Below, one piece after another: positions 32,120-41,314 of a DNA stretch of 51,776 bases (position 1 is the first letter of the stretch; the number at the start of each line of letters is the position of its first letter). The translations under genes and the position numbers were made by a program. Location: assembly GCA_019057635.1 (NCBI GenBank), contig DXJL01000199.1:1-51776 (forward strand), given 5' to 3'. This DNA comes from Candidatus Heimdallarchaeota archaeon (GTDB lineage Archaea; Asgardarchaeota; Heimdallarchaeia; Hodarchaeales; Hodarchaeaceae). The notes under the pieces were generated by a model. The model did not search any database. It was not told the DNA's origin and saw only the letters and a list, made by a program, of their open reading frames with translations.

Positions 32120-33526
32120 CTAGATAGATTCAAATAAAGATTCGATACCAGGTTCAATACCCTGCAATAAACTAAAACCGAATCGTGTTTCACGATTAGT
32201 AATTTCTCCAACGAAATTTGTCTGCATTAGAGTCTTTACCTCTTCAAGACTTGACGGAGGGAATCCAGTATGTCCCAAAACATAAGCCAATTTAGGGTAG
32301 GCTGCTTCAGGCAGCATATTTCCTCCTTCAATAACACCCCGAGCTAACATTTCTCTTCCTGTTTCATACACACGTAAATGAGCAAATCCATAGAGAGGTT
32401 GAACGACCATTACGATCGGGATACATTCTTCTTGCGCTCGTTCTAAAGCTGGATAGAAGTCAGAACTCACATGGCCAAGACCAGTTCCTATCATAACTAC
32501 TCCATGATATCCTAAATCTATTACTGAATGGAGCATGTCGGGATTCATACCTGGGTAAAAGTATAAGATAGCCACTTTTTCATCGATTTGCGCATCTAAA
32601 CGGAAATCCTCATGCTTCGCACGACATTTGACAGGGGAAAAGTATGAAATTTCTTGGGTTTGCCAATCGATTTTTCCAACCGGAGGAACTGATAAACTGC
32701 GAAATGTATCTCGTCTACTACTATGCATCTTTCTAACTCGAGTCGGACGATGTAAATAATCCGCTTTATGGCTAGTTGAACCCATCATAGAAATTAGTAC
32801 TTCACCTATGTCTGCATAACCGGCAACCGTTGCTGCGTTTAACAAATTGATTGCAGCGTCACTAGACGGACGATCTGAGGATCGTTGAGAACCCAGTATT
32901 ATCACTGGAATCGGTAGATTATGCAAAAAGTACGATAGTGCAGACCCAGTATAGGCCATAGTATCTGTCCCATGTCCAATTATGATTCCATCAGCCCTGC
33001 TGTCCACTTCCTTTGCTATTTCTTCAGCAGTCTTAACCCAAAATTCAGGCTTGAAATTTTCAGAGAGAATTTCAAAAAGAGTTCTTGGAGTTAAATTAAC
33101 ACGAGATTGAATTTCAGGAACTGCAGCAAATAATTCTTCAGGAGTAAAAGCTGGGAGTACAGCCCCGGTTCGATAATCTAGTCTACTGGCTACCGTACCA
33201 CCAGTACCTAGTAGAACTACATCGGGAAGAGATTCCTTACGTTTCACATTTATGGCAGGTAATCGGTAATTACCTTTTGAATAGCCAAGATGTTGAAAAA
33301 TTGTTTTTTCGGTTATTTCTATTCCAATGTTATATCCAGTATCCAACACTCTCAAAGTGATAAAATTTGGAGCGGTAAAAGCTGATCTAGGTAATAATAT
33401 TCCCTGAAAATGGGCTCCATTTTCTTTTGTAACAACAATTTCGGACCATACTTTTATTTTCTCTCTTAACAAGATCTCATGTATTTTACCTTTATATCCA
33501 GGTAAAGTATCATCATCTTCGTCCAT
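32120..33526 (-). CDS. gatD: Glutamyl-tRNA(Gln) amidotransferase subunit D
   Basis: This asparaginase-like subunit has the N-terminal GatD-specific domain with GKIHEILLREKIKVWSEIVV and then the catalytic domain. It shows the first asparaginase motif LGTGGTVASRLDYRTGAV (nucleophilic Thr), the second motif GHGTDTMAYTGSALSYF (Thr-Asp) and the conserved Lys in SHKADYLH. It releases ammonia from glutamine for GatE to convert Glu-tRNA(Gln) to Gln-tRNA(Gln). GGTGAT on the coding strand sits eight bases before ATG 33526, so I start there rather than at the upstream GTG 33538. It lies directly after gatE on the same strand, so the two are co-transcribed. Confidence 0.92.
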   Translation of the reverse strand: MDEDDDTLPGYKGKIHEILLREKIKVWSEIVVTKENGAHFQGILLPRSAFTAPNFITLRVLDTGYNIGIEITEKTIFQHLGYSKGNYRLPAINVKRKESLPDVVLLGTGGTVASRLDYRTGAVLPAFTPEELFAAVPEIQSRVNLTPRTLFEILSENFKPEFWVKTAEEIAKEVDSRADGIIIGHGTDTMAYTGSALSYFLHNLPIPVIILGSQRSSDRPSSDAAINLLNAATVAGYADIGEVLISMMGSTSHKADYLHRPTRVRKMHSSRRDTFRSLSVPPVGKIDWQTQEISYFSPVKCRAKHEDFRLDAQIDEKVAILYFYPGMNPDMLHSVIDLGYHGVVMIGTGLGHVSSDFYPALERAQEECIPIVMVVQPLYGFAHLRVYETGREMLARGVIEGGNMLPEAAYPKLAYVLGHTGFPPSSLEEVKTLMQTNFVGEITNRETRFGFSLLQGIEPGIESLFESI

Positions 33527-33530
33527 ATTA

Positions 33531-35432
33531 CTAATCACCGATTTTTCCTTCTTTGAGAAGGGTGGAAAGAATTTGCTCGCTAGTCAACATAGGAAAATGC
33601 GCTTTTAGAATTCCAAACAGCTTATCTAGGGTAATATTATTAGGTTGCTTTTCTGAATCTGCAATTACGACTTTTATTCGTCGGTACATATCATCGTCTA
33701 TATTTGTTCTCTCTAGTAGTCGTGTCTCTCTACTATATACACCTGAACTATCAATTTCAATTAGAATTGCTTCTAGAAAATCTTTAGATATTTGGTTTGT
33801 TATCAAATCTGTCAATAATTGTTTGTAGATCTGACTATTCGTTTCTTTGTTAAGCTGATGCTTTTTTATATAGTGAGAAGCCTGTTGTATTAATCCTAAC
33901 AACTTTCTACAGGACTCTGGGTATTTTAGAATGATAAATGAAAACTCAGGATAGAAATTTACTTTTTCAATAAAAATTAATTCCCTTACTGAAATAGGAA
34001 ATTTCGAGGATATATCCCAAGGAGGAATAATGTCAGGGGGAAGCAGTTCGGAGTAATCTAAAGAAATAGAAACAGGAGGAGTATCAGTATCGGAATACAT
34101 TCTATCTTTTCCATGGATAACTCGTAAAAATTCACTATTGTGGGTGTTAGGGTTAATTCGTCTTGTTTCTTCTGGTATACCGTTCAGAGCCTTATTCATA
34201 CGTTCAATTGTTCTTGATAATGCATGAATTACGCTTTTTTGAGATCCACAGATCACGACATAACTGTCATTATTTTTTAGATTAAGAATCTCTCGGACAC
34301 GGTTGCTGTTCAACCACTGTTGAGGAGTGTCAGATTGGCTCATTTTGTCCATTGACAATCCTGTGATCAATTCTATCCGATCAAAAAGTTCTTCTGAAAA
34401 TAGCTTTCCTGGTTGCACGTCTATCAAGAATATACCTTTACATTTAGGTAATCTAACAGCTAAACCTACTTCATTCTCACCGAGATTAGTAATCGCAGAA
34501 GAGACATCAATATAATTTGCTTGGAAATCAGATTTTTTGATTCCTCTATCTCTTAATTCTCTCATAAGATCAAGTAGCGCCAATTGGCGAGTAATCTCAT
34601 GATCACAGTATTGAGGTAGATCATTTATGTCCTGAATTCCTTTTAATTCAACTCGTGCTCCACCAGTTATTGAAATGTTAACATCTTGACGAACAGACCC
34701 AATCCCTCTTCGTGCAATCCCCAATACTCTAAGTCCCAGACCAAGCAGTAATCCTATATTCTGTAAAGCAAAAGGATCTTGACAATCTAAATGATTCGTA
34801 ATAATTTCTGTTAAAGGAATTCCTAACCGATCAAGATTATAATAAACAGTACGAGACGCTCTATCATGGAAGTTTACTCTTCGTGCAGCATCCTCTTCTA
34901 TTAATACATTATTAATTCTTATTTTTTTGTCTTGGAAATTTATGAATCCATCACGAGCAATAATTGTGGTACGTTGAAAACCTGTTGTAATAGAACCATC
35001 TAAATATTGTTTACGATTAAAAATGACCTCGTTAACAGGGGATTCACAATTCAAAAATCTAGCAAGCATAAATCCTTTGGTTATGGTTTCATTGCAGGGA
35101 GAAAATGGCGGGGTCTCATCCATCTCGTAGGTGCAAATATTATTGCCATAAGTTTCATAGATTACACGGTAGTGCTTCTCAAACTCGACAAGCATCCCTG
35201 CATCGAAATCTCCGAGTTCCCCAAGCACAGGTCTAAAGTAACGTTCAAAATGATAATCACTGTAGGCTGTCGAAGGTACTAATTCGGGAGGACAATGGCA
35301 AAATAATTTTCGTTCGGACTGTAATTGTGCATGTATTTCTAAACCTGCACAAAAACCTAGTTCTTCATAATTATAATTGAAAGACTTTACTAACGGGGCT
35401 TGCACTATCTGTCCTACCCAATTTTTGTACAT
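33531..35432 (-). CDS. gatE: Glutamyl-tRNA(Gln) amidotransferase subunit E
   Basis: This roughly 633-residue GatB/GatE-type amidotransferase begins its kinase-like core with GFCAGLEIHAQLQSERKLFC. It continues with DETPPFSPCNETITKGF, the Asp-rich region ARDGFINFQDKKIRI, and the GatE hallmark GSVRQDVNISITGGARVELK, then an insertion shared with AspRS bacterial domains (residues about 270-400), and the C-terminal tail domain (QIYKQLLTDLITNQISKDF onward). It phosphorylates the tRNA-bound Glu and transfers ammonia from GatD. The frame is open back to TTG 35474, and a TATA box upstream could start a message there; ATG 35432 fits family length better. GatDE is confined to Archaea. Confidence 0.92.
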   Translation of the reverse strand: MYKNWVGQIVQAPLVKSFNYNYEELGFCAGLEIHAQLQSERKLFCHCPPELVPSTAYSDYHFERYFRPVLGELGDFDAGMLVEFEKHYRVIYETYGNNICTYEMDETPPFSPCNETITKGFMLARFLNCESPVNEVIFNRKQYLDGSITTGFQRTTIIARDGFINFQDKKIRINNVLIEEDAARRVNFHDRASRTVYYNLDRLGIPLTEIITNHLDCQDPFALQNIGLLLGLGLRVLGIARRGIGSVRQDVNISITGGARVELKGIQDINDLPQYCDHEITRQLALLDLMRELRDRGIKKSDFQANYIDVSSAITNLGENEVGLAVRLPKCKGIFLIDVQPGKLFSEELFDRIELITGLSMDKMSQSDTPQQWLNSNRVREILNLKNNDSYVVICGSQKSVIHALSRTIERMNKALNGIPEETRRINPNTHNSEFLRVIHGKDRMYSDTDTPPVSISLDYSELLPPDIIPPWDISSKFPISVRELIFIEKVNFYPEFSFIILKYPESCRKLLGLIQQASHYIKKHQLNKETNSQIYKQLLTDLITNQISKDFLEAILIEIDSSGVYSRETRLLERTNIDDDMYRRIKVVIADSEKQPNNITLDKLFGILKAHFPMLTSEQILSTLLKEGKIGD

Positions 35433-35497
35433 TTTTAATATCGGATTGCTACTGATTACCTGTAGCAAAATCAAACTTGGTTTTTCTGAATAAAAGC

Positions 35498-35508
35498 ATA
35501 TAAAATTA
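35498..35508 (-). promoter_or_regulatory. TATA box of the gatE-gatD operon
   Basis: On the minus strand this reads AATTTTATATG. Transcription would start about 25 bases further, near 35475, close to TTG 35474 and about 40 bases before ATG 35432. So either a leaderless TTG start or a leadered ATG start is possible. Confidence 0.4.
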
Positions 35509-35625
35509 AGCTTTTAAATCCATGAATATATCCTTCAATCAGATACTTACATCTTTCAATATTCTCAATCTTTTTACTTAAGATTTACAGCATAATATGT
35601 TCTGTCTCGGGAGATACACTTAATA

Positions 35626-36726
35626 ATGCCCAAAAGGAAACAACAGTCTATTCATTTAGCTTTTACAACTGCGGAGTGTAGACGAATAATTAAAAAAACG
35701 GGGATAAAACGTGTATCACAGAATGCCGCTGTAGCCTTAAATAAACTACTCACATACAAAGCTAGAGAAATAGCTGCTGGAGCAGTTGCCAGAAGTAGTG
35801 AAAGAAATACTCAAACTGTTTCAGCTGATGACATTACTTATGCAGTTCGTATGGGATCTCCCGTAACAGGATATGAAGTTGATAGTACAGCTCCTGTGGT
35901 GCATTATGTTTGGTTTATATCGTCTGCTGGTACCTGCTTGCTTTCTCGCTCATATTCTGGATTAAAATTTCCTGATACTATTTTTGCTGGTCTGGTAACT
36001 GGTATAGTTGATTTGCTGGCTGAGGTTACTGGAAGATTGCTTGATAAAATTACTACCGACGAATTAGTAATTCATATCCGTAGAATAGGAGAAATGACTG
36101 TAGCAGTTATTTGTGATAGTGAACAAACCGAACCCATTGATGAATTAACGGATTTACTTGCTCGTCGATTTTCAGACGTTTTTAATGAAGAAATTAACCA
36201 AGAAGTAATAGATGTGGGAATATTTGAAGATTTTACACCAGTTTTAGACGCTTTAGTTTCTGGTGCAGGATTGAACATCCCCAAAGGAAGACTGAAAGTA
36301 ATAGGTGAGCAGCAACTACGTCTTACAGATAAACAACTTGAAGAAACTGTCGATGCTGCTGCTTTAAGGCAAGAACTACGTCGTGCGCACGAATCCATCC
36401 AAGATTTCGGATTATTCAGGAAAGAAGTGAACGAAGAAGATTTAACGACGACTGATGTTGATTTGGATTTTGATGAGTCACCAGATGTGTCTGAAATAAA
36501 AGCTGTATTACGTCAAGCGTCGAAAGATATTCGACAAGAGATACAATCCAATGACACTCCAGAAGATCACGAACTACCAAGTACAGAACAGATAACATCG
36601 AAAGACATTAGAGAAGAAGTGGCGAAGGATTTATCTGAAATTATTCACCTGGAAAGCGAAGAACAGGTGATCAAAAAACCAACAAAGAAGAAGAAGAGAA
36701 AAAAGTCACGAAAAAGACGTAAATAG
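35626..36726 (+). CDS. Histone-fold protein fused to a longin-like domain and basic tail
   Basis: Residues 1-78 form an archaeal/eukaryotic-type histone fold: FTTAECRRIIKKTG (helix 1), SQNAAVALNKLLTYKAREIA (helix 2, continuing to about 58) and SADDITYAVRMG (helix 3), with the usual TVSADDI entry to helix 3. Residues about 92-190 (YVWFISSAGTCLLSRSY; TIFAGLVTGIVDLLAE; MTVAVICDSE) have the strand-strand-helix-strand layout of longin/roadblock-like domains common in Asgard proteins. The rest is acidic and low complexity (about 225-345), ending in KKPTKKKKRKKSRKRRK (350-366), a strongly basic tail. Ordinary archaeal histones are about 67 residues and have no such additions. It is divergent from gatE. 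Histone fold is confident; the second domain is inferred. Confidence 0.8.
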   Translation: MPKRKQQSIHLAFTTAECRRIIKKTGIKRVSQNAAVALNKLLTYKAREIAAGAVARSSERNTQTVSADDITYAVRMGSPVTGYEVDSTAPVVHYVWFISSAGTCLLSRSYSGLKFPDTIFAGLVTGIVDLLAEVTGRLLDKITTDELVIHIRRIGEMTVAVICDSEQTEPIDELTDLLARRFSDVFNEEINQEVIDVGIFEDFTPVLDALVSGAGLNIPKGRLKVIGEQQLRLTDKQLEETVDAAALRQELRRAHESIQDFGLFRKEVNEEDLTTTDVDLDFDESPDVSEIKAVLRQASKDIRQEIQSNDTPEDHELPSTEQITSKDIREEVAKDLSEIIHLESEEQVIKKPTKKKKRKKSRKRRK

Positions 36727-36738
36727 AATTCAGTACGT

Positions 36739-39366
36739 TTATAGTAATTTTTCCCACTGTTTTTTAGTAATACCATAAATTTTGAAGACAATTTCATCCA
36801 TAATTCTTTGATTATGGTTAAGGAAAGCTTGGTACTTTTCAAGTTCTTTTAGGAGGAATGATAGGTTCATTCTAGTAGTTTTAGAAAGAACTGAGAACTT
36901 TTCTGGATTTTTACAGAAATGGAACAATCTTTTTTGCGAACTAAAAGGGAATACTTCAGAATTGGATTTGACTAACTTCCATATTTTCTCATAAATATTA
37001 GAAACTTTGCTCCCAATTTGTATATTTTCTTGCGTTTTAACTTCTAATTGCTTAATTCTTTGAACTTGAACATTTGTACTATTTTTTAGGCTAATTATTG
37101 GAAAATGATTCATATCCCTAATTCGAATTTGTGGATATCGATTTCCTTCAGTTCCCGATGTACGAATTATATTTAACTCTTCTCCCAACCAATTCCCTAG
37201 AGCTGATGTAAGTATACCAACTATCAAATATGGAGAATAAGGTGTTTGGATATTATAGATTGTATGGAGATTCCTCAATCCGAAAAACCCCTTTTCATCA
37301 TAATTTACAATAAATTTTGAAGCAGTTTGACGGACTAATATTTTTGGTTCAGTAAATCTTTCTTTCTCTCCTGAAATTAAAAGGACTTCTTTGTTTCCAA
37401 CTTTTGAACGATTCAAATTATTCTCTCGAAGATAATCTTCATAATCCTTTGAGAATCTAACGAAGGAATTTTTCATCCCTGAAACCCAAAAAGTTACAAA
37501 AGACTGTGGTAATCCATTAGCTCCATCTATCACTCGATACATATCACTAGATAGCGTATTGGATAGAAAATGAGATTTAAGCATACTTCCATATTCCAAA
37601 CCACAGGAAACCTTTGAGATGTCTCCCAATTTAATGACTACGCTATTGATTTGATTCAGTATTTCACGGGTAGCCATTTTTCGGTAAATCTTAAAGATGA
37701 AATTTGGGTGATCACTAAAATGACTTGTGGGTTCAATCTTAGGCTCATAATTCAAGTTCTTTTGGCCTAAAAATGATATAGAGTCCTTTTCATGATCCTT
37801 AGAGTTTCCTAATATTAGAATAGATAAGTCTACTACTGCTTGTTTATATTTGTAATTTTCAAGCAAGTAGATCAAGGTATACTTCTCCAATAACGTTTTA
37901 CGTATTTCACTGTACGAAGATAGATCAAGAAAGGAATGGTCAATAACAAAACTCACGACTCCGTCATTCAAACGTGAAGAATAGCTTAATGCTAAACCAA
38001 GGAACATAATGTAAAGATTATCACGCTTTCCCATGAATTTGGGAATCATTTGTTTGAGGATTTTCCTAATATCAGGGGGAATAACCTTTTGTGAGAATCG
38101 TCCTGATAAAGGAATATAGGGGGGATTTGAAAGAATTAAATCATATCTAGGATGAGGAATGTTATTCTTATAATTATTGGACATGTGGTGCAAGAAATTC
38201 TTTTTCTGCAGATTATTCGAATTTTCAGGTAAATCACTGGATAGACTTAGGAACAAATTAATAATATTCCCAGAAAAATTTATGATTTTTTCATCAATGT
38301 CGAATCCAAAAAAGGAAGATAAAAATAACTCTTTTCTGAGTTGTAAAAGTGAACTGAAGGGAAGACGATCTTCGTGTTGGAGAACTTGATTAACCAGCCA
38401 TTCTAATGCTACAATAAGAATCAATCCAGTACCAGAAGCTGGATCTAGAATCTTTAATTTCTTGATGTTGTTGATTGAGGATATTTTGCTGGTTTTTATC
38501 TTATTAAAGGAGTGAGAGACCAATGGAAACGTAAGTTCTAAAGGAGTAAAATATTGACCTCTTAATTTGTCAATATTTAGCGGTAAGGGAGGATATTCAA
38601 GTAGGTGGATTAATGTGAGATCAAGAAGATCGACATAAGATAATTCAACGACTTGTTCGATAAGAATGTTCTTTTGTAGTAAGTCTAAAAAACGTGTAAT
38701 GTCGATATTAGTTGGATGTGTATCATTCTGAAGTTTAATCATTTCAAAATCGTTTAGAGTTTGTGAGTAATTCATAAAAAATTCATTTGGAGAAGTAAAT
38801 CCTCGTAAGCGATCCAATTTAGGAGTATCACCGTTTTTATGTGAATCACTTTTTCGCACAAACTCAATAATCTTCAAAAATACGCTAAAGCCATTTTGAT
38901 ATGATTGTAAACGAATTTTGTCATTATAAACTTCAAGAATCCCTGGGTTAACGAAAATTGAGGCAAGAAGCAGTGATGCGAGGTTTTTAGGAATAATTGA
39001 CCAGCAAATAATGAAATTGTGTGACATCGAAAAGATTAGAGTCTCATTAGTTGAAATGACAATGATCCAATCAGGAATTCCCTGGGTGATCAATTTCTTT
39101 CTAAGAAACTGAATAATTCTCAGATTTTTAAAATTAAATAATTCTTGAGCTAAAATATTCGAAATGAGAATCCCCACGCGTGATTTAATCCAAAAATTAC
39201 CAATATTCTCTAGATTTTCAGATGGGGACCCGAGTAAATTGTTGAAGTTCTTAGCTTCAATATTTTGAAAGGTGGCATGAAATACTGAATTTTGTTCAGA
39301 ATCTGGATTCTCTTTTTCTAATATTAACTGATCCTCAATGAGTTTAATCTGTGCCTTAAGAGGCAT
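36739..39366 (-). CDS. Large N-6 adenine DNA methylase (type II/Eco57I-like)
   Basis: This 875-residue protein carries the N6-adenine methylase core: RGQYFTPLELTFPLV before motif I LDPASGTGLILIVA (about residue 320), and motif IV DLILSNPPYIPLSG (about 430). The first 290 residues and the C-terminal 300 residues are outside the core; the latter (SKVSCGLEYGSMLKSH; NSFVRFSKDYEDYL; RYPQIRIRDMNHFPII) resembles a target-recognition domain, as in type IIG/Eco57I enzymes. I see no clear PD-(D/E)XK nuclease motif at the N-terminus. The gene meets the histone-fusion gene tail to tail with 12 bases between. A second, unrelated methylase is at 23741-25753. No restriction gene is adjacent. Confidence 0.85.
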   Translation of the reverse strand: MPLKAQIKLIEDQLILEKENPDSEQNSVFHATFQNIEAKNFNNLLGSPSENLENIGNFWIKSRVGILISNILAQELFNFKNLRIIQFLRKKLITQGIPDWIIVISTNETLIFSMSHNFIICWSIIPKNLASLLLASIFVNPGILEVYNDKIRLQSYQNGFSVFLKIIEFVRKSDSHKNGDTPKLDRLRGFTSPNEFFMNYSQTLNDFEMIKLQNDTHPTNIDITRFLDLLQKNILIEQVVELSYVDLLDLTLIHLLEYPPLPLNIDKLRGQYFTPLELTFPLVSHSFNKIKTSKISSINNIKKLKILDPASGTGLILIVALEWLVNQVLQHEDRLPFSSLLQLRKELFLSSFFGFDIDEKIINFSGNIINLFLSLSSDLPENSNNLQKKNFLHHMSNNYKNNIPHPRYDLILSNPPYIPLSGRFSQKVIPPDIRKILKQMIPKFMGKRDNLYIMFLGLALSYSSRLNDGVVSFVIDHSFLDLSSYSEIRKTLLEKYTLIYLLENYKYKQAVVDLSILILGNSKDHEKDSISFLGQKNLNYEPKIEPTSHFSDHPNFIFKIYRKMATREILNQINSVVIKLGDISKVSCGLEYGSMLKSHFLSNTLSSDMYRVIDGANGLPQSFVTFWVSGMKNSFVRFSKDYEDYLRENNLNRSKVGNKEVLLISGEKERFTEPKILVRQTASKFIVNYDEKGFFGLRNLHTIYNIQTPYSPYLIVGILTSALGNWLGEELNIIRTSGTEGNRYPQIRIRDMNHFPIISLKNSTNVQVQRIKQLEVKTQENIQIGSKVSNIYEKIWKLVKSNSEVFPFSSQKRLFHFCKNPEKFSVLSKTTRMNLSFLLKELEKYQAFLNHNQRIMDEIVFKIYGITKKQWEKLL

Positions 39367-39416
39367 TACAGGTAGAAGAGGTAGTGCAATAAAAGATTTG
39401 ACAGTTAGAACCTCCT

Positions 39417-41162
39417 CTAATTATAAGATACTTCTTTTTCTGTCTCAGTTTTAATTTTAGAATAGAAATTACTAGCCAGGTTTCTTATTGTCCTATCTGG
39501 ATCGTGAAGAATAATATGCTCTAATCCAGTAAGAATTTCTACCTGTTTCTCTTCCTCTTCTAAACCTATTTTCCCTAGCTGCTGAATTGCATCCATTCTT
39601 GTTATATAGTTCTGTGAGGTACTCGCTTGCTTAAGTAAATCAATTAAACTGGACTCATTTTCATTTGTACTCAATTTTTCCTCAGGGGGTATCATTAAAG
39701 GTAAATCTATCGTTACTTGACATCCTTGGTTGAATCCTTCAGATTCTATTTCGAACGAACCACCATGATCAGCTATTACTTGTTTTGCCAAGAATACTCC
39801 TAAACCCAGTTGACTGGCGGATGAGTGGAATGTCATGAAGGGTTCCCCTATATATTGTAGGTTCTCCTGATTAATTCCAACACCTGTATCCTTACAGGTT
39901 AATCTAATTATTTTATCATTTTCTATATTTAATGCAATTTCCACCGTACCATGACCTGTAAATCTAATCGCATTTTCAAAAATATTCCTTAAAGCTTGTA
40001 ACATGCGAATGCGATCGACATTGATAATGAAAGGCGTTGTCGGGTATTCAATAACCAAGTGAACTCGGTATCGTTTCAAAAGAAATTCAAGGCCGTCAAT
40101 TGCTTGTTGAAGAATTGGCACAAAATCTTCTAACATAAGTGTACATTTGAATTTACCGATTCTGACTGCAGCAATATCATTTAAATCGTTAACGATGGTT
40201 TCTAATTGGGAAAGATTTCGTCCAAACGCAGTTAACATATTATTTTCCAATATTCCTTTTTCGTCATCTGTAATACCATTTACTAATCGTGAATTGTAAA
40301 AATCCAGATGTCCACGAAGATTGCTTATCGGTGTTCGAAGTGTATGCTGGGAAAGTGTAAGAAAGTCGAATTTCATATCTGTTAACTGTTTGACAGGAGT
40401 TAAGTCTACCATAATTCCTTGTACTATTGCCGTATTCCCAATATAGAGTTTTTTAACGCTAGCCATGACAGGTATCCGAGTACCATCTTTACACAGTAAT
40501 TCTAGTTCTGTTGTTTCATCAGGAGAAACAAACTGTGTAGCAATCGTATCATCATCGACTTTTCCCGTAAATAAATCTCTTTTTGTTTCCAACAAATAAG
40601 CAGCAATTTTAGCTCTGTGTTCGGGACAAACGAAAAATGTAGGTAGGGACTTCCTCTCTTCAATCTCCTCTTCAGTATATCCCAATTTTTCAATGAATGC
40701 TTGACTATACCAATCTATTATCCCATTCTTGAAGATAAAGAGAAAGTTAGGTGATTTACTAAATAAATCTTGAAATTGTTTTTGCTGTGAATCGAGATCA
40801 GCTCTTATTTGCATAAACTTCCCAATATGCCGTATAAGGATAAGGTCATATCTTTCACCAATAGACGAAACTCTTACTTGAATCCAAGTCGTATTACCGT
40901 CTGGTAATAGTGCTTGCCATTCGGATTCCCTGGGAAGGGGAATATCTTTATTTGAAACTGTTCGTGCGAATTTCTCTCTATCTGAATGAGCAAGGAATTG
41001 AACAAACTGTTCAATAGAAAGGTTTTTGTGAGATGTAGGAATCTTGAGATCTATCCGTGCTTTTGTATTTGCGTAGTAAATTTGTCTATCCTTCAATACA
41101 ACGATTCCAGCAGGCAATTTATCAAGAAAATCTGCATCAAAAGGTGGATCTAGGGAAGTCAC
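39417..41162 (-). CDS. PAS-domain sensor histidine kinase with C-terminal helical repeats
   Basis: This 581-residue protein has two PAS-type sensor domains (about residues 10-115 and 125-255; LFSKSPNFLFIFKNGIIDWY begins the second). They are followed by a histidine kinase core: H-box His273 in LSQHTLRTPISNL, N-box Asn397 in NIFENAIRF, G1 in DTGVGI (425-430) and G2 in LGLGVFLAK (452-460). The last 90 residues (SQNYITRMDAIQQLGKIG and HDPDRTIRNLASNFYSKI) look like a HEAT-repeat pair, an unusual C-terminal addition. No transmembrane segment is present, so it is cytoplasmic. No receiver gene is adjacent. Confidence 0.88.
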   Translation of the reverse strand: MTSLDPPFDADFLDKLPAGIVVLKDRQIYYANTKARIDLKIPTSHKNLSIEQFVQFLAHSDREKFARTVSNKDIPLPRESEWQALLPDGNTTWIQVRVSSIGERYDLILIRHIGKFMQIRADLDSQQKQFQDLFSKSPNFLFIFKNGIIDWYSQAFIEKLGYTEEEIEERKSLPTFFVCPEHRAKIAAYLLETKRDLFTGKVDDDTIATQFVSPDETTELELLCKDGTRIPVMASVKKLYIGNTAIVQGIMVDLTPVKQLTDMKFDFLTLSQHTLRTPISNLRGHLDFYNSRLVNGITDDEKGILENNMLTAFGRNLSQLETIVNDLNDIAAVRIGKFKCTLMLEDFVPILQQAIDGLEFLLKRYRVHLVIEYPTTPFIINVDRIRMLQALRNIFENAIRFTGHGTVEIALNIENDKIIRLTCKDTGVGINQENLQYIGEPFMTFHSSASQLGLGVFLAKQVIADHGGSFEIESEGFNQGCQVTIDLPLMIPPEEKLSTNENESSLIDLLKQASTSQNYITRMDAIQQLGKIGLEEEEKQVEILTGLEHIILHDPDRTIRNLASNFYSKIKTETEKEVSYN

Positions 41163-41314
41163 GATTTTTACATTCCTCTTGGAGAATTTCTAGACAAGAG
41201 ATAGATTGTATATAGTACTTTCTTCGCAATTAACATACTTTTTAAAACATACTTCGACTTGTATGAACTAAACTTCCTTTCAATTTTATTATGCTAATCA
41301 GGAAATGATCAATA

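Noticed and set aside
31930..32127. 65-residue plus-strand ORF inside rubrerythrin
   Set aside because: It is an alternate frame of the rubredoxin-like domain and has no support.
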